Shown: one piece after another, positions 22,281 to 34,006 of the stretch | How positions within the stretch are numbered: the first letter of the stretch is position 1 | Layout of the letters: each line of letters opens with the position of its first letter | Assembly: GCF_030272615.1 (NCBI RefSeq) | Contig: NC_081406.1 | Coordinates: 116,467,783-116,531,782, forward strand | DNA: 64,000 nt | Source of the DNA: Cryptomeria japonica | Lineage: Eukaryota > Streptophyta > Pinopsida > Cupressales > Cupressaceae | Direction: 5' to 3' | Notes under the pieces: model-generated | Told to the model about the DNA's origin: nothing | Seen by the model: the letters and a program-made list of their open reading frames with translations, nothing else | Databases searched by the model: none | Position numbers and translations under genes: made by a program

Positions 22281-23742
22281 ACAACTATTCACCGTATTTG
22301 ACAATATTTTAACATTTCATATGTATGTTTTGTATGAATGTTTATGAGATTGTTAAATGCTGTCATGTTTTTCAGCATGATTACATGATGCAACTTTCTA
22401 ATGTGTGTTCCTCGTATTCTTGGTATATATATATATATTACGTGTGTTCATAGATTGCTTCATGTCTATTGTGTTTTTCAACATGTATACCTTGTGTCTT
22501 TATGTGTTGCTTCATGACTGATATGTTTTCAGCATGTATGCTTCAAGTACTCTTTGTTTATATACTATGCATATTGTGTGTTTGCTTCATGTCTGATACA
22601 CTTTCAGCATGTATGCCTTGCATCTTTATGTATGCCTTATGACTGATGTTTCTTTAGAGTGTTCCATGAGTGCCTTTCTTATACATACTTGGTACTTGTG
22701 TGCATTGCTTCAAGTCTTATTTGTCTTCTGTGCATGCTTGTGCCTCAGTATATTGGTATATTACTTTGTATTACATGAGTGCTGCATCTATGCTCCATGC
22801 CTTATTTAAATTACTTCATGTTTACATGTGTGCTATTTCATACTTCGTGTATATACTTATGGATTTGTGCTATATGTCTGATGTGTATTTAAGTGAATTG
22901 TTTCATGCCTTAAGTGTATTCACGTGCCTTATGTATGTTTCTCTTAATGTATATATACACTTAATAATTTGTGGATATTTATGTGTCTTCAATATGTTTG
23001 TTCCATTGTATGTACATGTACATGTATACTTGTATTGTATGTATAATTATGGGATTGTTCCATGTTTGTCACATTTTCAGCATGACCGTGTCACACACCT
23101 CCCTAACGTATGCTTTATGTCTCGAATATGCTTCGTATCATGATTGATATGTTTTCAATGTGTTATTCCATGTGCATTTTATATGCCTTTCTCACTGATG
23201 TGTTTTCAGAATGCTGACCTCATGTGCATTCTCTAAGTATAGATATCATGTATGCTTTATACACCATTGCTTCCTAACTAGCATATGCTTGTTCTACATA
23301 AATGTCTTTCTCATAACCACATACACTCACATATATATTTTGTGACTTGAGAGAATTTATGTGTGTGCTTCATACTTTATGTGCTTCATAACTTATGTGA
23401 ACTCCTGCTTATGCACTACATGATTCATGCATATGTTGCATGCCTTAATTGTATTCACTCTGTTTCGCACCTGATGTATATTCATGTGTATTCTCCATGT
23501 TTTGTGTAGATGCTATCTTGCCTTATAGGCTTTGGATTTACACCTTATGTGTATTTCTATGTGTGACTCATGTCTTATATATTCATGTGTATTACATGTA
23601 TACGAGGTTTCATACCTCATGACCTCACATGTATTGTGTGTATACTTCATGTGTGCTTCGTGTCAATATATATATGTATACCTTGTGTTTTAGGAGATGA
23701 CTCAGTTTGAGAAAATTGTCAATTGCTTGAGGACAAGCAATT

Positions 23743-23757
23743 TTGGGAAGGGCGGAC
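23743..23757 (+). other. Polypurine-like tract of LARD element
   Basis: TTGGGAAGGGCGGAC lies directly before the 3' LTR start TGTCATG. The preceding text resembles a pol end (GAGGACAAGCAA), a common remnant in LARDs. Confidence 0.65.
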
Positions 23758-25545
23758 TGTCATGTCTCCTCCTTGATCCTTATATATATCAATTATTATT
23801 ATTAATTAATAAAATAATTATCACCCAGCAACTATTTCAAATTTATTTACTCATTAAATATTAATATTTAATTAATATTTATTACTAATAATATTCTTGA
23901 AATATTCAAATCAAAATAATTAAATATTATATTATAAATATAATTCTATATTATAAACTATAAACATAATTTACATATTATATCAATAAGACTAAAGGAC
24001 GAAGACCTCATAGAGGAAAACGTCTTATTCATATAGAGAATTATAATGTTTGTTATGGGAACTATCGTGAGAGAAGTATATTGAACTAGATAGTCTTTGG
24101 CTACATAAAAATATTTATTTGGAAGACTCTAAAAAAGAATTAACATGGGACGTCGATATTCTCAGACCAATTACAAGTCATATGATTATCATTGGCAAAT
24201 ACGCCTAATGAGTATTGTTAATAGCAAATAAAACATTGAAGGGTATCGACGATATAGTTTGTATGACAATTTTGGTGTGGGGATTCTAAGGTGCACCAAT
24301 ATATAGTGATTATTGGCTATCATGGTGACTAAGTAATGGGGGACTCAGCAAACAACTAAACTACCATTCATCATTGTATCAAACTAACCCAGCAAATACC
24401 ATTATCGCCGCCAAAAGGACAGTATAATAGGCTGCTAACTAATCATCGATTAGTTATCCAAGGAGATGCGGTGAAGAGTTTTATATTCCGGATGCAATGA
24501 AGAGTTGTCATCCGTCTATTCTTCAAATATGATATTACAGGGGCATCGTCTGCAGTGGCATTGGATGGTAATTAAAAAGAAGGAATTTGCTCCAGGTAAG
24601 TGCCTAATGCCTCAGAAGGTTCATGATAATTATTGTATAAATTGGTATTAACAATACTACAACCTCATCACAAATTACATATTATTTTTTTGTTACTGTG
24701 TCAGTGAATAATATGCATTATAATATTCAGCATTACTTCAATACATCAGCACATATGTAAATTAACTGTGATATGAACCACAATCCAAAACCGACAGTGT
24801 CATATTAGAGCAATATTATGACATTGCTATAATAATAACAAATAATCCACAAGTAAGACGTAAGGTATAAACTGGTTAATTACTAAAGCATTGAATATAA
24901 AATCTGAATTAAACCATTGGAAATGTTCAATATTAATTAACAGTAAAGTTATACACTATAATACATAAGGCAGTCATACTTGATCACATTCACAATGGCA
25001 CACCAGATCTGATGCATGCCAGATCTCTGTTGTTGCAGCTACTAGATAACTAATAATTAGAGATTTAGCAATTGGCAATGCTAATAATTTATATTGTAGA
25101 GAGTATAATTTGATTATATATATATATATGTGTGGGGGAGGGAGGGGGGAGGGGGTTGATCAGCCCAATAACGATATGGTATAATCAGAAAAAACTTAAT
25201 AATAATACAATAATAGAAAATAATATAATATAATTATTATAATTATTATAATACTTTATAAGAACTGCTTTGTAGTCAAATGTATATTATAATATTATCT
25301 GAAAATAAATACAAATAGTAATTTGAATGAACAAGTGAATATAAGATTATAAACCAAATTGAATTATTAATTCAATATTAGAAAGAAGATTATGTTTCAA
25401 TGTTATGACTGTCGGTATCGAAGAAGTTGTAAAATGCGATATTTAAGATAGTTCGTCTCCTAATCTATTTAGTTTAAGTCATAAGTATGTTGAGATGGAT
25501 TAAATTATGGGGAAAATAAGGCTAGACCTAATAGGGGACATTATA
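23758..25545 (+). mobile_element. 3' LTR of LARD element
   Basis: 1,788 bp, TGTCATGTCTCC to GGGGACATTATA (terminal CA changed to TA relative to the 5' LTR). Differences from the 5' LTR are scattered substitutions and short indels, so insertion was not recent but is younger than copia B. Confidence 0.9.
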
Positions 25546-25550
25546 TCTTC

Positions 25551-26517
25551 TGTCATGGCTTCTTTCCAGGCTTGATGTTGGAAGGCTTCCTCAACGGTAG
25601 AAGGTTCTGAATTAATGATTTCACTCATTAAAGCAATGTAGCTAGAGAATCTATTAGGTCTTTTACTTTCCCTGAAAGTTCCTTTTGGAGCTGCATAATT
25701 TTCAGCCTCCTCAATCATCTTCTTGGCCCATACTGGTCTTTTCTTTGTCACATTAGTGTCCCTAGGTTCAACCATATAGTCCATAGGTTCAATGTGAGTG
25801 TCGCCTTCAATTGGTTCGTGAGCCTCATTCTGAATCTCAGAGGAGTGATCCTTTTCACTGTATTGAGGGGATTCATCTTCTGTTTCATTAACATCCTTAG
25901 ATCTTTTGAATGCAACATCTTCTTCAAATATTACATCCCTGCTTAGTTCAATTTGTTTTTGACCTGGAATATAGACCCTATATGCTTTAGAAGTTTCACT
26001 ATACCCAACAAAGATTCCCTTTCTCCCAGAGGGTTCTAATTTAGATCTTTTCTCTTTAGGGATGTGAATGTAAACAGGATAGCCAAAAATTCTTAAGTGA
26101 CCTATGTCAGGTTTTATTCCTGTGAATGCTTCTTCAGGAGTTTTGTTATCAAGAAAGGAATGTGAACATCTATTTTGGATATATACAGCAACAATAGAGG
26201 CTTCAGCCCAAAAAGAGGTGTGAAGGTTTTGGTCATGCATCATGGCTTTGGCTACTTCTACTATAGTTGCTTTTTTCCTTTCTGCAACCCCATTTTGTTG
26301 AGGGTTGTAAGGAACAGTGAACTCCCTCTTAATCCCAACATTATTCCAAAAAAATTTAAAGTTTTCAAAGATGTATTACCCCCCATTATCTGATCGAAGA
26401 GTTTTTATACTTCTACTTGAGGTGTTTTCTACTAAAGCTTTGAATTCCTTAAACCTTTTAAGGACTTCATCAAACTCTTTACACTTTAGAAAATATATCC
26501 ATGTCTTACTAGAGTAA
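25551..26517 (-). pseudogene. Copia B integrase
   Basis: Minus strand. The piece starts inside the integrase core near 26,517 with DDYSSKTWIYFLK and, through stops and frame changes, reaches TLRSDNGG and the third catalytic region. Then follow the open part 26,243-25,500 with AEASIVAVYIQNRC, KTPEEAFTG and HLRIFGYPVYIHIP, the linker, and the start of RT at the LARD insertion. The N-terminal zinc-binding part and protease are absent because of a deletion that joins gag directly to the core. Confidence 0.8.
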
Positions 26518-27015
26518 TCATCTAATTCCTTGAATAAAAGATTCCCAAGAAGTAGGAAGTCCGTTGAGTGCTAGCATAGTCAACTCCTTGCTATCGAATG
26601 TGTGACCAATAGTAGATAATTGGTTTCTTAGTTCCGTTATCCTCATGAAATATGAAGTGATAGTTTCACTTTGGTTCATTTTGATGTGGTGTAGTTGCTG
26701 TTTTAGAGCAAGAACCCTGCTAGTATTATTTATCCCAAACATGTTCTCTAGTGTTGAAAACATTAGATAAGCAATATCTAATTTTGAGATAATTGGAACA
26801 ATGTGATCTTTTACTCCATCCACCAATAGTTTCATAGCTTTATTATTATTTCTTGTCCATAGGAGTTTTTCGTCTTCTTCATCGAGCATGGGTAAGGCCT
26901 TTTCCACAAGAGTGTTTAATTCATGTTCCTCTAATGTGAGCATCATTCTAAACTTCCAAGATACAAAATTTGCAGCTCCTTCAAGTCGGTCCTCTAGCCT
27001 AACTCCACTCACCAT
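26518..27015 (-). pseudogene. Copia B gag, 3'-deleted
   Basis: 165 residues from ATG (MVSGVRLEDRLEGAANFVSWKFRMML..) with the copia gag (UBN2/DUF4219-type) signature: NMFGINNTSRVLALKQQLHHIKM, SYFMRITELRNQL and NGLPTSWESF. It stops at a junction where integrase core begins in another frame, so the zinc knuckle is missing. The start lies close to the 5' LTR and primer-binding site, as expected. Confidence 0.85.
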
Positions 27016-27100
27016 TTTGACGAATATAGAAATCTAGAGATTTTAATGAAGTTTGGTTGTTTCCCTTTAATAAATCTAATCGGATCATTTCTTCAAACTA

Positions 27101-27111
27101 GATCAATACCA
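27101..27111 (-). other. Primer-binding site of copia B
   Basis: The minus strand reads TGGTATTGATC, a degenerate tRNA-Met complement, one base from the 5' LTR. Confidence 0.65.
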
Positions 27112-27112
27112 A

Positions 27113-27835
27113 TGTTAAAGTTTGGATCAGATTAGATATGTAAACAGTTTTTTTTTTTAACTTAGTTCTTACTAAATTATATGTCAATAAACTCTTGAAT
27201 GCAGGTTGCTGCACATATGAAGGGAACACAGCTTAATGCATAATTTATATGAGAGTCTGCTGTATGAGGCAGATCGATAACTAAAAGGCTTGCACTTATA
27301 ATTACTGTACTTACTTTATTAAACTCGAACTGCACCATATTATATACCTTACGGTATAGGCATGTCAATGGACAGACATGCCTCTACGTACGTGGAGACA
27401 TGTCGATGAATAGACATGCCTCCACATACGTGGAGACATGCCTCTTCATTGCGATGTCTCTACACCTAAGGTTTGTGCAAGACAACGATATCTTAATCGT
27501 TATTTATTCGGTTAATATTCAAACATGATTTCTCTTACCATTTAGTATTTAACGGTTCTTCAAATCGTTAATCATTATTGTTACGTGCAATAACGATTTC
27601 CATAATCGTCTTGAAAGAGATTGACTTAAGTCGATATGCACAACGATAAATATATATCGGATTTCTTTATGAGAAAAGTCGATTCATATTGATCAAATGA
27701 AATGATCAATATAATCGATACTTATGGATACAATGCTCATATTCTGATTTGTATAGACAGTAATAAATATTCATTATGTATATATATAGATATTCGTATA
27801 TATAATAATAATGACACTTATTATTATTACATATA

Positions 27836-27866
<31 letters not shown>

Positions 27867-27930
27867 CAACGATAATATGCATTACTTATACATATGAGAC
27901 TTCTCCAACCGAAGCTATAAAACATCAACA
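27113..27930 (-). mobile_element. 5' LTR of copia B
   Basis: 818 bp, TGTTAAAG to CATCAACA on the plus strand. It matches 16,000-16,811 with scattered substitutions and TA-repeat length differences. Confidence 0.9.
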
Positions 27931-27935
27931 ATAAG

Positions 27936-28857
27936 TAAGCGCACTTATTTAATGGCTCAAGGATTTGATATATGGTAATAAGTTGTAGACAGCTATGTAG
28001 CACCATCTACTCCACCTACAAATCAAGCTGAAAAAAAGGCAAGCGAGAACAATTAAAGGCTATGAAAGAAATTCTAAGTGATCTAGCCGAATCCGAATTT
28101 GTCGAAGTAATTGCATTGCACATCGACAAAGGATATGCAAGAAAAGCTTCGAAAGACTTATGAAGAAGATGACAAAATAAAGAAGGCTACGCTCCAAACC
28201 CACAAGAGACAATTCGAAAGCTTGAAGATGAAGGATGAAGAAAACGTTGCTGCCTATTTTCTCTGTGTGGATGAAATCATAAACACTTTTCGTGATCTTG
28301 GAGAAAAAATTGAGGATGATGTTATTGTGCAAAAAGTATTAAGATATCTTCCCATTAGAGTCGATGTGAAAGTTTCCGCCATTGAAGAAATGAAAGATTT
28401 AGACACCTTGATGACGGATGAGTTGCATGGCATTCTGCCAGTGTACGAAATGAGGACCGAGAATGGAAGAACATCAAAATTAGAAGCTGCCTTCAAAGAT
28501 TCAAGAAGGATGAAGAACAAAGGTCTAATATCAAATAAAGGTTCAAGTGACGAGGAAAAAGCTAACTTTATGAAGAAATTTAATAAAGGATCGATCAAGA
28601 ACAAAAGTAAGTATACTCTTCAATGTTTTAATTGTGGTAATATAAGTCATTTTGTTGGAAGTGAAAGCAATGAAAAGGAAGAAGTATATTATGACAAGAG
28701 AAACGACAAAGAAAAGTACACTAAAGAAAAATCCAAGAAGAAGAATTTTTTAATACACGAGAAGAGCCTATATACTCGACAAAGAAATAGCTCATCTAAA
28801 AGTGATGAAAGCTTTTTGGAAAGTGAAAGAGAAGAAATTGAGGTTTCATGTTAAATT
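27936..28857 (+). pseudogene. Copia A gag, 3' piece
   Basis: Continues the gag frame broken at 15,999: first a decayed stretch reading like AYLMAQGFDIW with stops, then an open frame to 28,857. It holds the UBN2-type core (LRKTYEEDDKIKKATLQTHKRQFE, LRYLPIRVDVKVSAIEE) and a zinc knuckle CFNCGNISHFVGSE that lacks the last Cys. After it the element ends abruptly and LINE sequence follows; protease, integrase, RT and the 3' LTR of copia A are absent. Confidence 0.75.
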
Positions 28858-28862
28858 TTATT

Positions 28863-29146
28863 CAAATGAGTGAGCATAGTTCGAGGAATAGAACCTTATG
28901 TTGCAACTAGGGTTTGGCGTGCATCCCAAAGGGCGGATCCCAAAGCTACAAGTGGGGGAGGCTAGGCCTCCTTTGCAAATTTGTATTAACTGTAAGCGTC
29001 CCTCTATCCCATTTTTACTTTTATTGTTTCTTTCCCTTCAGTTGTTCCACACATCGTGGCTTTACTTTGTATTTTCTTGGGTTGTCTCGGATCCCTTAAA
29101 CATTTATGCAAAACCATACAATAGTCAGAATAGTACAAATGATTAA
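28863..29146 (+). mobile_element. LINE 5' untranslated region
   Basis: Sequence between the end of copia A gag and the LINE ORF1 start, without coding sense. The exact LINE start is not fixed; it probably lies shortly after the copia A gag stop. Confidence 0.45.
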
Positions 29147-29739
29147 ATGGAGGAGGGTTCAAACCCTCCCATGGGCCTTGCTAATCGGCAAGGTTCTGAA
29201 ACCACACCTCATTTCCATTCTAAGTCTTTCAAAGAGGTAGTTTTTCGTGAAAAGATTCATATTTCTTCCATGGCCAAATTTTGTGTTCTTGGAGCAAGAG
29301 AAAGAAGGCGGCAAAGGGCAAGGTAAGTGTCCCTCAAACTCCATTAAAACCCTCTCCATTGTGCCTAAGCAGGAAATGAATGAGGCTATTCTAAATGAAT
29401 CCAAAAGATTGAGGAATGTGGATGTTTTTCTTGCTGCCATTGATCCATCCAAGGTTCCTTCGTATAGGTATCTTGATGACATGATAGCGAATGTCTGGAC
29501 AAAACGTCTAGGCATTCACGTAGTCTTTTGTAGGATGATGCAAAAGGGGTTGCTTGTGTTTTTCTTCAAAACCCATGATATGCAAAACAGTGTTGTGAGC
29601 GAACAATTTTGAACCATTGGCAAATGCTTTTTCCATGCCCTAGCCTGGACTCCGAAAGCCACTAGTAAGGAAATCCTTGCCTTGTCAAGCTCTAGGTGGC
29701 TTACAGTCAAAGATGTCCCACCTATTCTTTGGGCTTTCT
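29147..29739 (+). pseudogene. LINE ORF1, 5' part
   Basis: From ATG 29,147 (MEEGSNPP) through KSFKEVVF and a frameshift near 29,320. Then come MNEAILNESKRLRNVDV, YRYLDDMIANVWTKRLGIHVV and, after another break, the DUF4283-type end VKDVPPILWAF, cut by copia C after the target TTTCT. The protein would be the RNA-binding ORF1p of an L1-type plant LINE. Confidence 0.75.
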
Positions 29740-29946
29740 TAAAACAGTGCGAGACACGCAATGGATTTCAAAGAATTGATTGAATAATAGAATGAGCAAG
29801 ATGCTCATAAATAGTACAGCAGTATTTACAAGAATAGCAAGTTTCTAATAAGAAACTGCTGATAAGATCGTAGAAGATCTTACTAAAAAAGAATATACAC
29901 TATTGAGCATTAATACTAAAATTAACAATATTTTACTATTCTAATA
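29740..29946 (-). mobile_element. 3' LTR of copia C
   Basis: 207 bp. Read on the coding strand it starts TATTAGAATA and ends CTGTTTTA, so the termini are TA..TA instead of TG..CA. Confidence 0.9.
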
Positions 29947-31938
29947 CCCTCCCTTAATGCTCAATCTATTAACTACACCTATAGACCCCCTGAATTTTAC
30001 AAATTTATCAGGACCAAGGGGCTTGGTGAAGATGTCTGTTGGCTGCTCCGAGGTAGGAACACACAGCAACTAGATGGATCCGTCTTCAACTAGCTGTCGA
30101 ATATAGTGACAATGAGTTTCCACATGCTTGGTTCTTTCATGGAAGACTGGATTCTTGGCGAGTTTGAGCACTCCCTGATTATCACAGAACAAGGGAGTAG
30201 GACCTGCCTGGGAGACATACATATCCACAAGCATTCGTCGAAGCCAAACCGCCTCACAAGATGCCTTAATTGCTCCCCGATACTCTGCTTTTGTCGAGGA
30301 GAGAGCCACTGCCTGCTGCTTCTTACTAGTCCATGTGACAACACCAGATCCCAAACTAAACACATACCCTGCTATAGACTTATGATCATCAACCGAACCT
30401 GCCCAGTCAGAATCTGTGTAGCCACTGAGTGTAGGATCAGAACTCCGAGTGTACAAAAGTCCATAATCAGGAGTGCCACTCACATAACGCAGCACACGCT
30501 TCGCTGCTATCCAATGATCAGCCTTGGGAGCTGTCATGAAGCATGAAATGTAGCTCACTGCAAAACTGATGTCAGGTCTAGTGGCAGTAAGATAGATGAG
30601 ACTGCCCACTAGTTGCCTGAACAAAGATTCATCCACAACTGGTGAAGATAACTGAGCTGAAAGTTTGAGCCTGGGTTCCATAGGAGTCGAGGCAGGTTTG
30701 CAATCCTGCATTCTGAACCTGTCCACAAGACTTCTGGCATACTTGGACTGAGAGAGAAAGATACTGTTCTCAGTCTGCCAAACTTCAACTCCTAAGCAGT
30801 AATGTAGAAGTCCCAGATCTGTCATATCAAAGGTGCGGCACAAATCCTATTTGATCCCAGTGATCAAATGTACTGAACTGCCAGTAATGATTAAGTCATC
30901 CACATAGACAACCACAAACAGAACATCATTACTAGTATGCTTGATATACAGGTTTGCATCAGATGGACTCCGCTGAAAACCATGATTTGTCAGGTACTTA
31001 TCAATTTTCATGTACCAAGCCCGAGGAGCTTGTTTCAGACCATAGAGTGCGTTGACTAGTCTACAGACCTTCTGTTCTTGACCAGCAACCTTGAATCCTG
31101 GGGGTTGCGTCATGTAGACTTCTTCCTGTAAGTCACCATTCAAAAAAGCACTCTTGACGTCCATCTGATGGACTTTCCAACTGAACTGGGCTGCCAAGGC
31201 AAGAACGAGCCGTATGGTACTCATTTTGGCTATAGGAGCAAAAGTCTCCTCGTAGTCAATGCCTTCTTTCTGTGAGAACCCACGAGCAACAAGACGAGCC
31301 TTATACTTGTCTAGGGTTCCATCAGCTTTGTATTTTACTTTGTACACCCATTTGCAGCTAATGGGCTTCTTCCCTGAAGGAAGATCAGAAAGGGCCCAAG
31401 TGTGATTCTTCTAAAGACTCTGGAACTCGGCTTCCATAGCCTGTTCCCACTCAGGTATACCTTTAGCCTCTGAATATGTCTGAGGCTCAAAAACACTGTG
31501 TATGTTAGCCATGAGAGCAAAATTGACTATATGCTGCTGTTTGCTCTTATTACAGGAGGTTCTACCCTCAATGAGCTCAGTATCCCTGAGATCACCAATG
31601 GTCTTGGCCCACCATTTAGGCCGGAGAGTAGAAGTGCTAACATCTGGAGGAGCTGGAAGAGGCTTAGGAGCAAGAACAGGAGCAGCAGGAGGAGGATTAT
31701 TCTCCGGAGGGAAGTCAGGTAGTGCATCATCGAAAATAGATTCTGCATCATCCCTCCCATCAGGTGAACCTAATGGAATAAAAACACGGTGAGGCTGATC
31801 CTCAAAACACTGCTCAGAAGACGGGGACTGAAAGAATCCTCTGTCTTCATCAAATACAACATCATGACTGAAGATAAGACGTTCAGTGTCTATATCGATC
31901 AGTCTATAGGCCTTATGGTGATCACTGTATCCTGTCAT
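29941..31938 (-). pseudogene. Copia C RT and RNase H with integrase C-terminal linker
   Basis: Minus strand. The linker (GYSDHHKAYRLIDIDTERL) leads to WEQAMEAEFQSL, a TAG at about 31,411, RT with ARGFSQKEG, MDVKSAFLNG, LYGLKQAPRAWY and the catalytic VYVDDLI. After a TAG at 30,844 follows DLGLLHYCLGVEV. RNase H has YTDSDWAGS and KAEYRGAIKASCEAVWLRRML, a TAG at 30,070 and the tail PTDIFTKPLGP. Apart from the stops the reading frame is long and well kept, so the insertion is fairly young. Confidence 0.88.
29947..29955 (-). other. Polypurine tract of copia C
   Basis: The minus strand reads AAGGGAGGG directly before the LTR start TATTAG. Confidence 0.85.
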
Positions 31939-31970
31939 GAGTCTATATCGATCAGTCTATAGGCCTTATG
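31888..31970. repeat. 30-bp direct duplication, 53 bp apart
   Basis: GTCTATATCGATCAGTCTAT plus AGGCCTTATG occurs at 31,888-31,917 and 31,941-31,970. The 53-bp offset is not a multiple of three and shifts the frame between the integrase and RT parts of copia C. Confidence 0.85.
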
Positions 31971-33277
31971 AGTTTCTGACTTTTGGAATCCAACTTGGAG
32001 CGCTTAGCATCTGGAATCCAAACATAGGCAACAGAGCCAAAAACCTTCAGGTGGCTGATCTTAGGCTTCCGACCAGACCAAACCTCTTCTGGAGTCTTCC
32101 CCTTAACAGCCTGAGTAGGGGAACGGTTAAGGAGGTAGACAGCAGTAAACACTGCTTCAGCCCAATACTTATTCGGAACACTCCTGTGTTGTAACATAGA
32201 GCGAGCCATCTCAACAACCATACGATTGCGACGCTCGACAACACTGTTTTGCTGAGGAGTGTAGGGTGTAGCCAATTGGCGTTTGATGCCATGGGTATCA
32301 CAGAAGTTGGAGAATGCAGAAGAACAAAATCCCCCCCCGTTATATGTCCTAAGAGTAATGATGCTACATCCAGACTCTTTTTCAACAAAGGACTTAAACT
32401 TTTGAAAGATACTAAATACATCTGATTTGTGTTTAAGAAAGTACACCCACATCTTTCTACTAAAATCATCTACAATAAGCAAAAAGTATTTGCAACCAGT
32501 AATAGAAGATGTATGCATAGGACCACAAATATCAACATGAAGTAATTGAAGTACCTTAGATGCGCGCCAAGACTTTCCATGTGTGAATGAAGTCCGATGT
32601 TGTTTGCCAGCTTGACAGGCGCCACATACTCCAAGATGCTAAGTCTGAATATCAGGTAACCCTGAAACAAGTCCCTCCCGAGATAGCTGAGAGAGATACT
32701 GAATGTTGAGATGTGCCAAAGCCACTTCAGGAGAATCACCAGTGTCAAGAAGCCTGTATAGGCCATGATCCTCTAGACCAACAGCAACAGTAAGATGAGT
32801 CTCCCGATCAATGACGGAACACTTGTGAGCACTGAATACCACATCTAGCTGAGGAGAATTCCTCATAATCTGACTGACAGAGAGCAGATTAAGTTCCATA
32901 CCAGGAACATAGTACACATTCAGGAAAATGAGATTCCTGCCACCAGACTGTATCTGAACAGTGCCTCTGCCAACAACTGTATACTCCTCACCTCCGCCAA
33001 ATACAACAGAATCACTGAATGATGAGAAGTCTGTAAAGCAGTCACGCCGATGAGAAAAGTGACGTGACGCACCAGAGTCGATGTACCAAGCAGAAGACCT
33101 GGCATGATCTGAAGACCTCTTAGCCATAAAGGCATAAAAGGCAGACTCCTTCTGCTCGGAATGTTCATCAACATGCGCCTTCTGGTGTGACCCTCCCTGC
33201 TTCTTTTGTTCAGAAGCGAGCCTCTGACGGCAATCTTTCTTCATATGGCCATACTTGTGACAATAATTGCACTGCAC
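31952..33277 (-). pseudogene. Copia C zinc knuckle, protease and integrase
   Basis: Minus strand. CNYCHKYGHMKKDC is a complete CCHC knuckle, followed by the aspartic protease motif WYIDSGASRHF. Then comes the GAG-pre-integrase region, a TAG at about 32,639, HLGVCGACQAGKQHR (the end of the HHCC finger), and the integrase core with DDFSRKMWVYFLK, TYNGGGFCS (usually SDNGGEF; the catalytic Asp reads Tyr-Asn here) and QQNSVVERRNR. These would process and integrate the element. Confidence 0.85.
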
Positions 33278-33319
33278 ATTCTTCTTCTTAGCACCATCCT
33301 GTGTCTGAGAAGAGCCTTT

Positions 33320-34006
33320 CTACTGAGAAGACTGAGAGGACTGAAATTTGCCTTTATCCTTGTGAAAGGATTGGGCTGTGACGGCATTTTCCGAGGAGGC
33401 TGACGTAGTACCACTACCAAACTGTTGTTTCCAGCGATCCTGCTGTAGAAGTTTGGTGCACAATTCTGAAAACTTCAGGTCAACATTAGTTGAAGTAATA
33501 TTGAGGGTCTCAATGAACTGTTCATACGATTTCGGAAGACTTTTTAGAGTGATTACTACCATGTCTTCTTCCTCCATAGTCCAACCAATAGCTTCGAGCT
33601 GATCTCGAACGTCCTTAATCCTCGTGAGGTGTTCCTGTAAGGACATGCGTTCGTCCATCATGATGGAGAACAGCTGATTCTTCAGAAAGAATGCACGGCT
33701 CTTGTCGGATGTCTCATGCAATTCCTTGAGATGCTTCTAGATGTCGGAAGCTGTCTTGCCGGAACGAATCTGCAGTAACTGATCATCAGTCACGGAGAGT
33801 TTGAGAAGCATAACTGCCTCCCGATTGCGTTCATCAAACTTATCTTGATCTGTACCAGGTGTACCAGGACTGAGCTCTTTTCCCAAAACAAGCTGGTCAA
33901 GATGCCTATATTCAAAAATGGTCAACATACACTGTTGCCAGATGTTGTAATTGTTGCCATTAAAGCGTTGACTACCTTCTAACATCAGATTGGTGAGAGA
34001 AGCCAT
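33320..34006 (-). pseudogene. Copia C gag
   Basis: Minus strand from ATG 34,006 (MASLTNLMLEGSQRFNGNNYNIWQQCML), a TAG at 33,737 where W is expected, then SRAFFLKNQLFSIMMDE, HLTRIKDVRDQLE and LKSLPKSYEQFIETL, to a TAG at 33,320 before the zinc-knuckle part. It is a capsid protein of the UBN2 type. Start chosen because upstream residues belong to the leader and this Met begins the conserved gag N-terminus. Confidence 0.85.

Larger units (their letters stand above)
20606..23742 (+). other. LARD internal domain, non-coding and repetitive
   Basis: 3.1 kb composed largely of loosely repeated words such as CATGTGTATGCTTCATGCC and TTATGTGTATTCATGTG, with short open frames rich in Met, Cys, His and Tyr that follow from those words. 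No gag or pol motif on either strand. A more complex segment of about 240 bp occurs twice in direct orientation (21,016-21,260 and 22,040-22,280). Confidence 0.75.
18819..25545 (+). mobile_element. Non-coding LARD-type LTR element inserted in copia B
   Basis: 6.7 kb with two LTRs of 1,773 and 1,788 bp, a perfect TGGTATCAGAGC primer-binding site, a polypurine-like tract and 3.1 kb of internal sequence without a recognisable coding region. TSD TCTTC lies at 18,814-18,818 and 25,546-25,550. The structure fits large retrotransposon derivatives that depend on proteins of another element. It interrupts the RT gene of copia B, so it is the youngest layer of this nest. Confidence 0.9.
16000..27930 (-). 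mobile_element. Copia element B, inserted in copia A gag
   Basis: A complete minus-strand copia element of 11.9 kb including a nested insertion; without that it is about 5.2 kb. Both LTRs, primer-binding site, polypurine tract, gag, integrase, RT and RNase H are present in copia order. The target duplication ATAAG is at 15,995-15,999 and 27,931-27,935. It carries many stops, a frameshift, a deletion from gag into integrase, and the LARD-type insertion in RT. Confidence 0.9.

Noticed and set aside
21615-23143. Small Met/Cys/Tyr-rich ORFs in the LARD interior
   Set aside because: They arise from repeated CATGTGTATGCTTC-like words, differ between frames and match no protein family.
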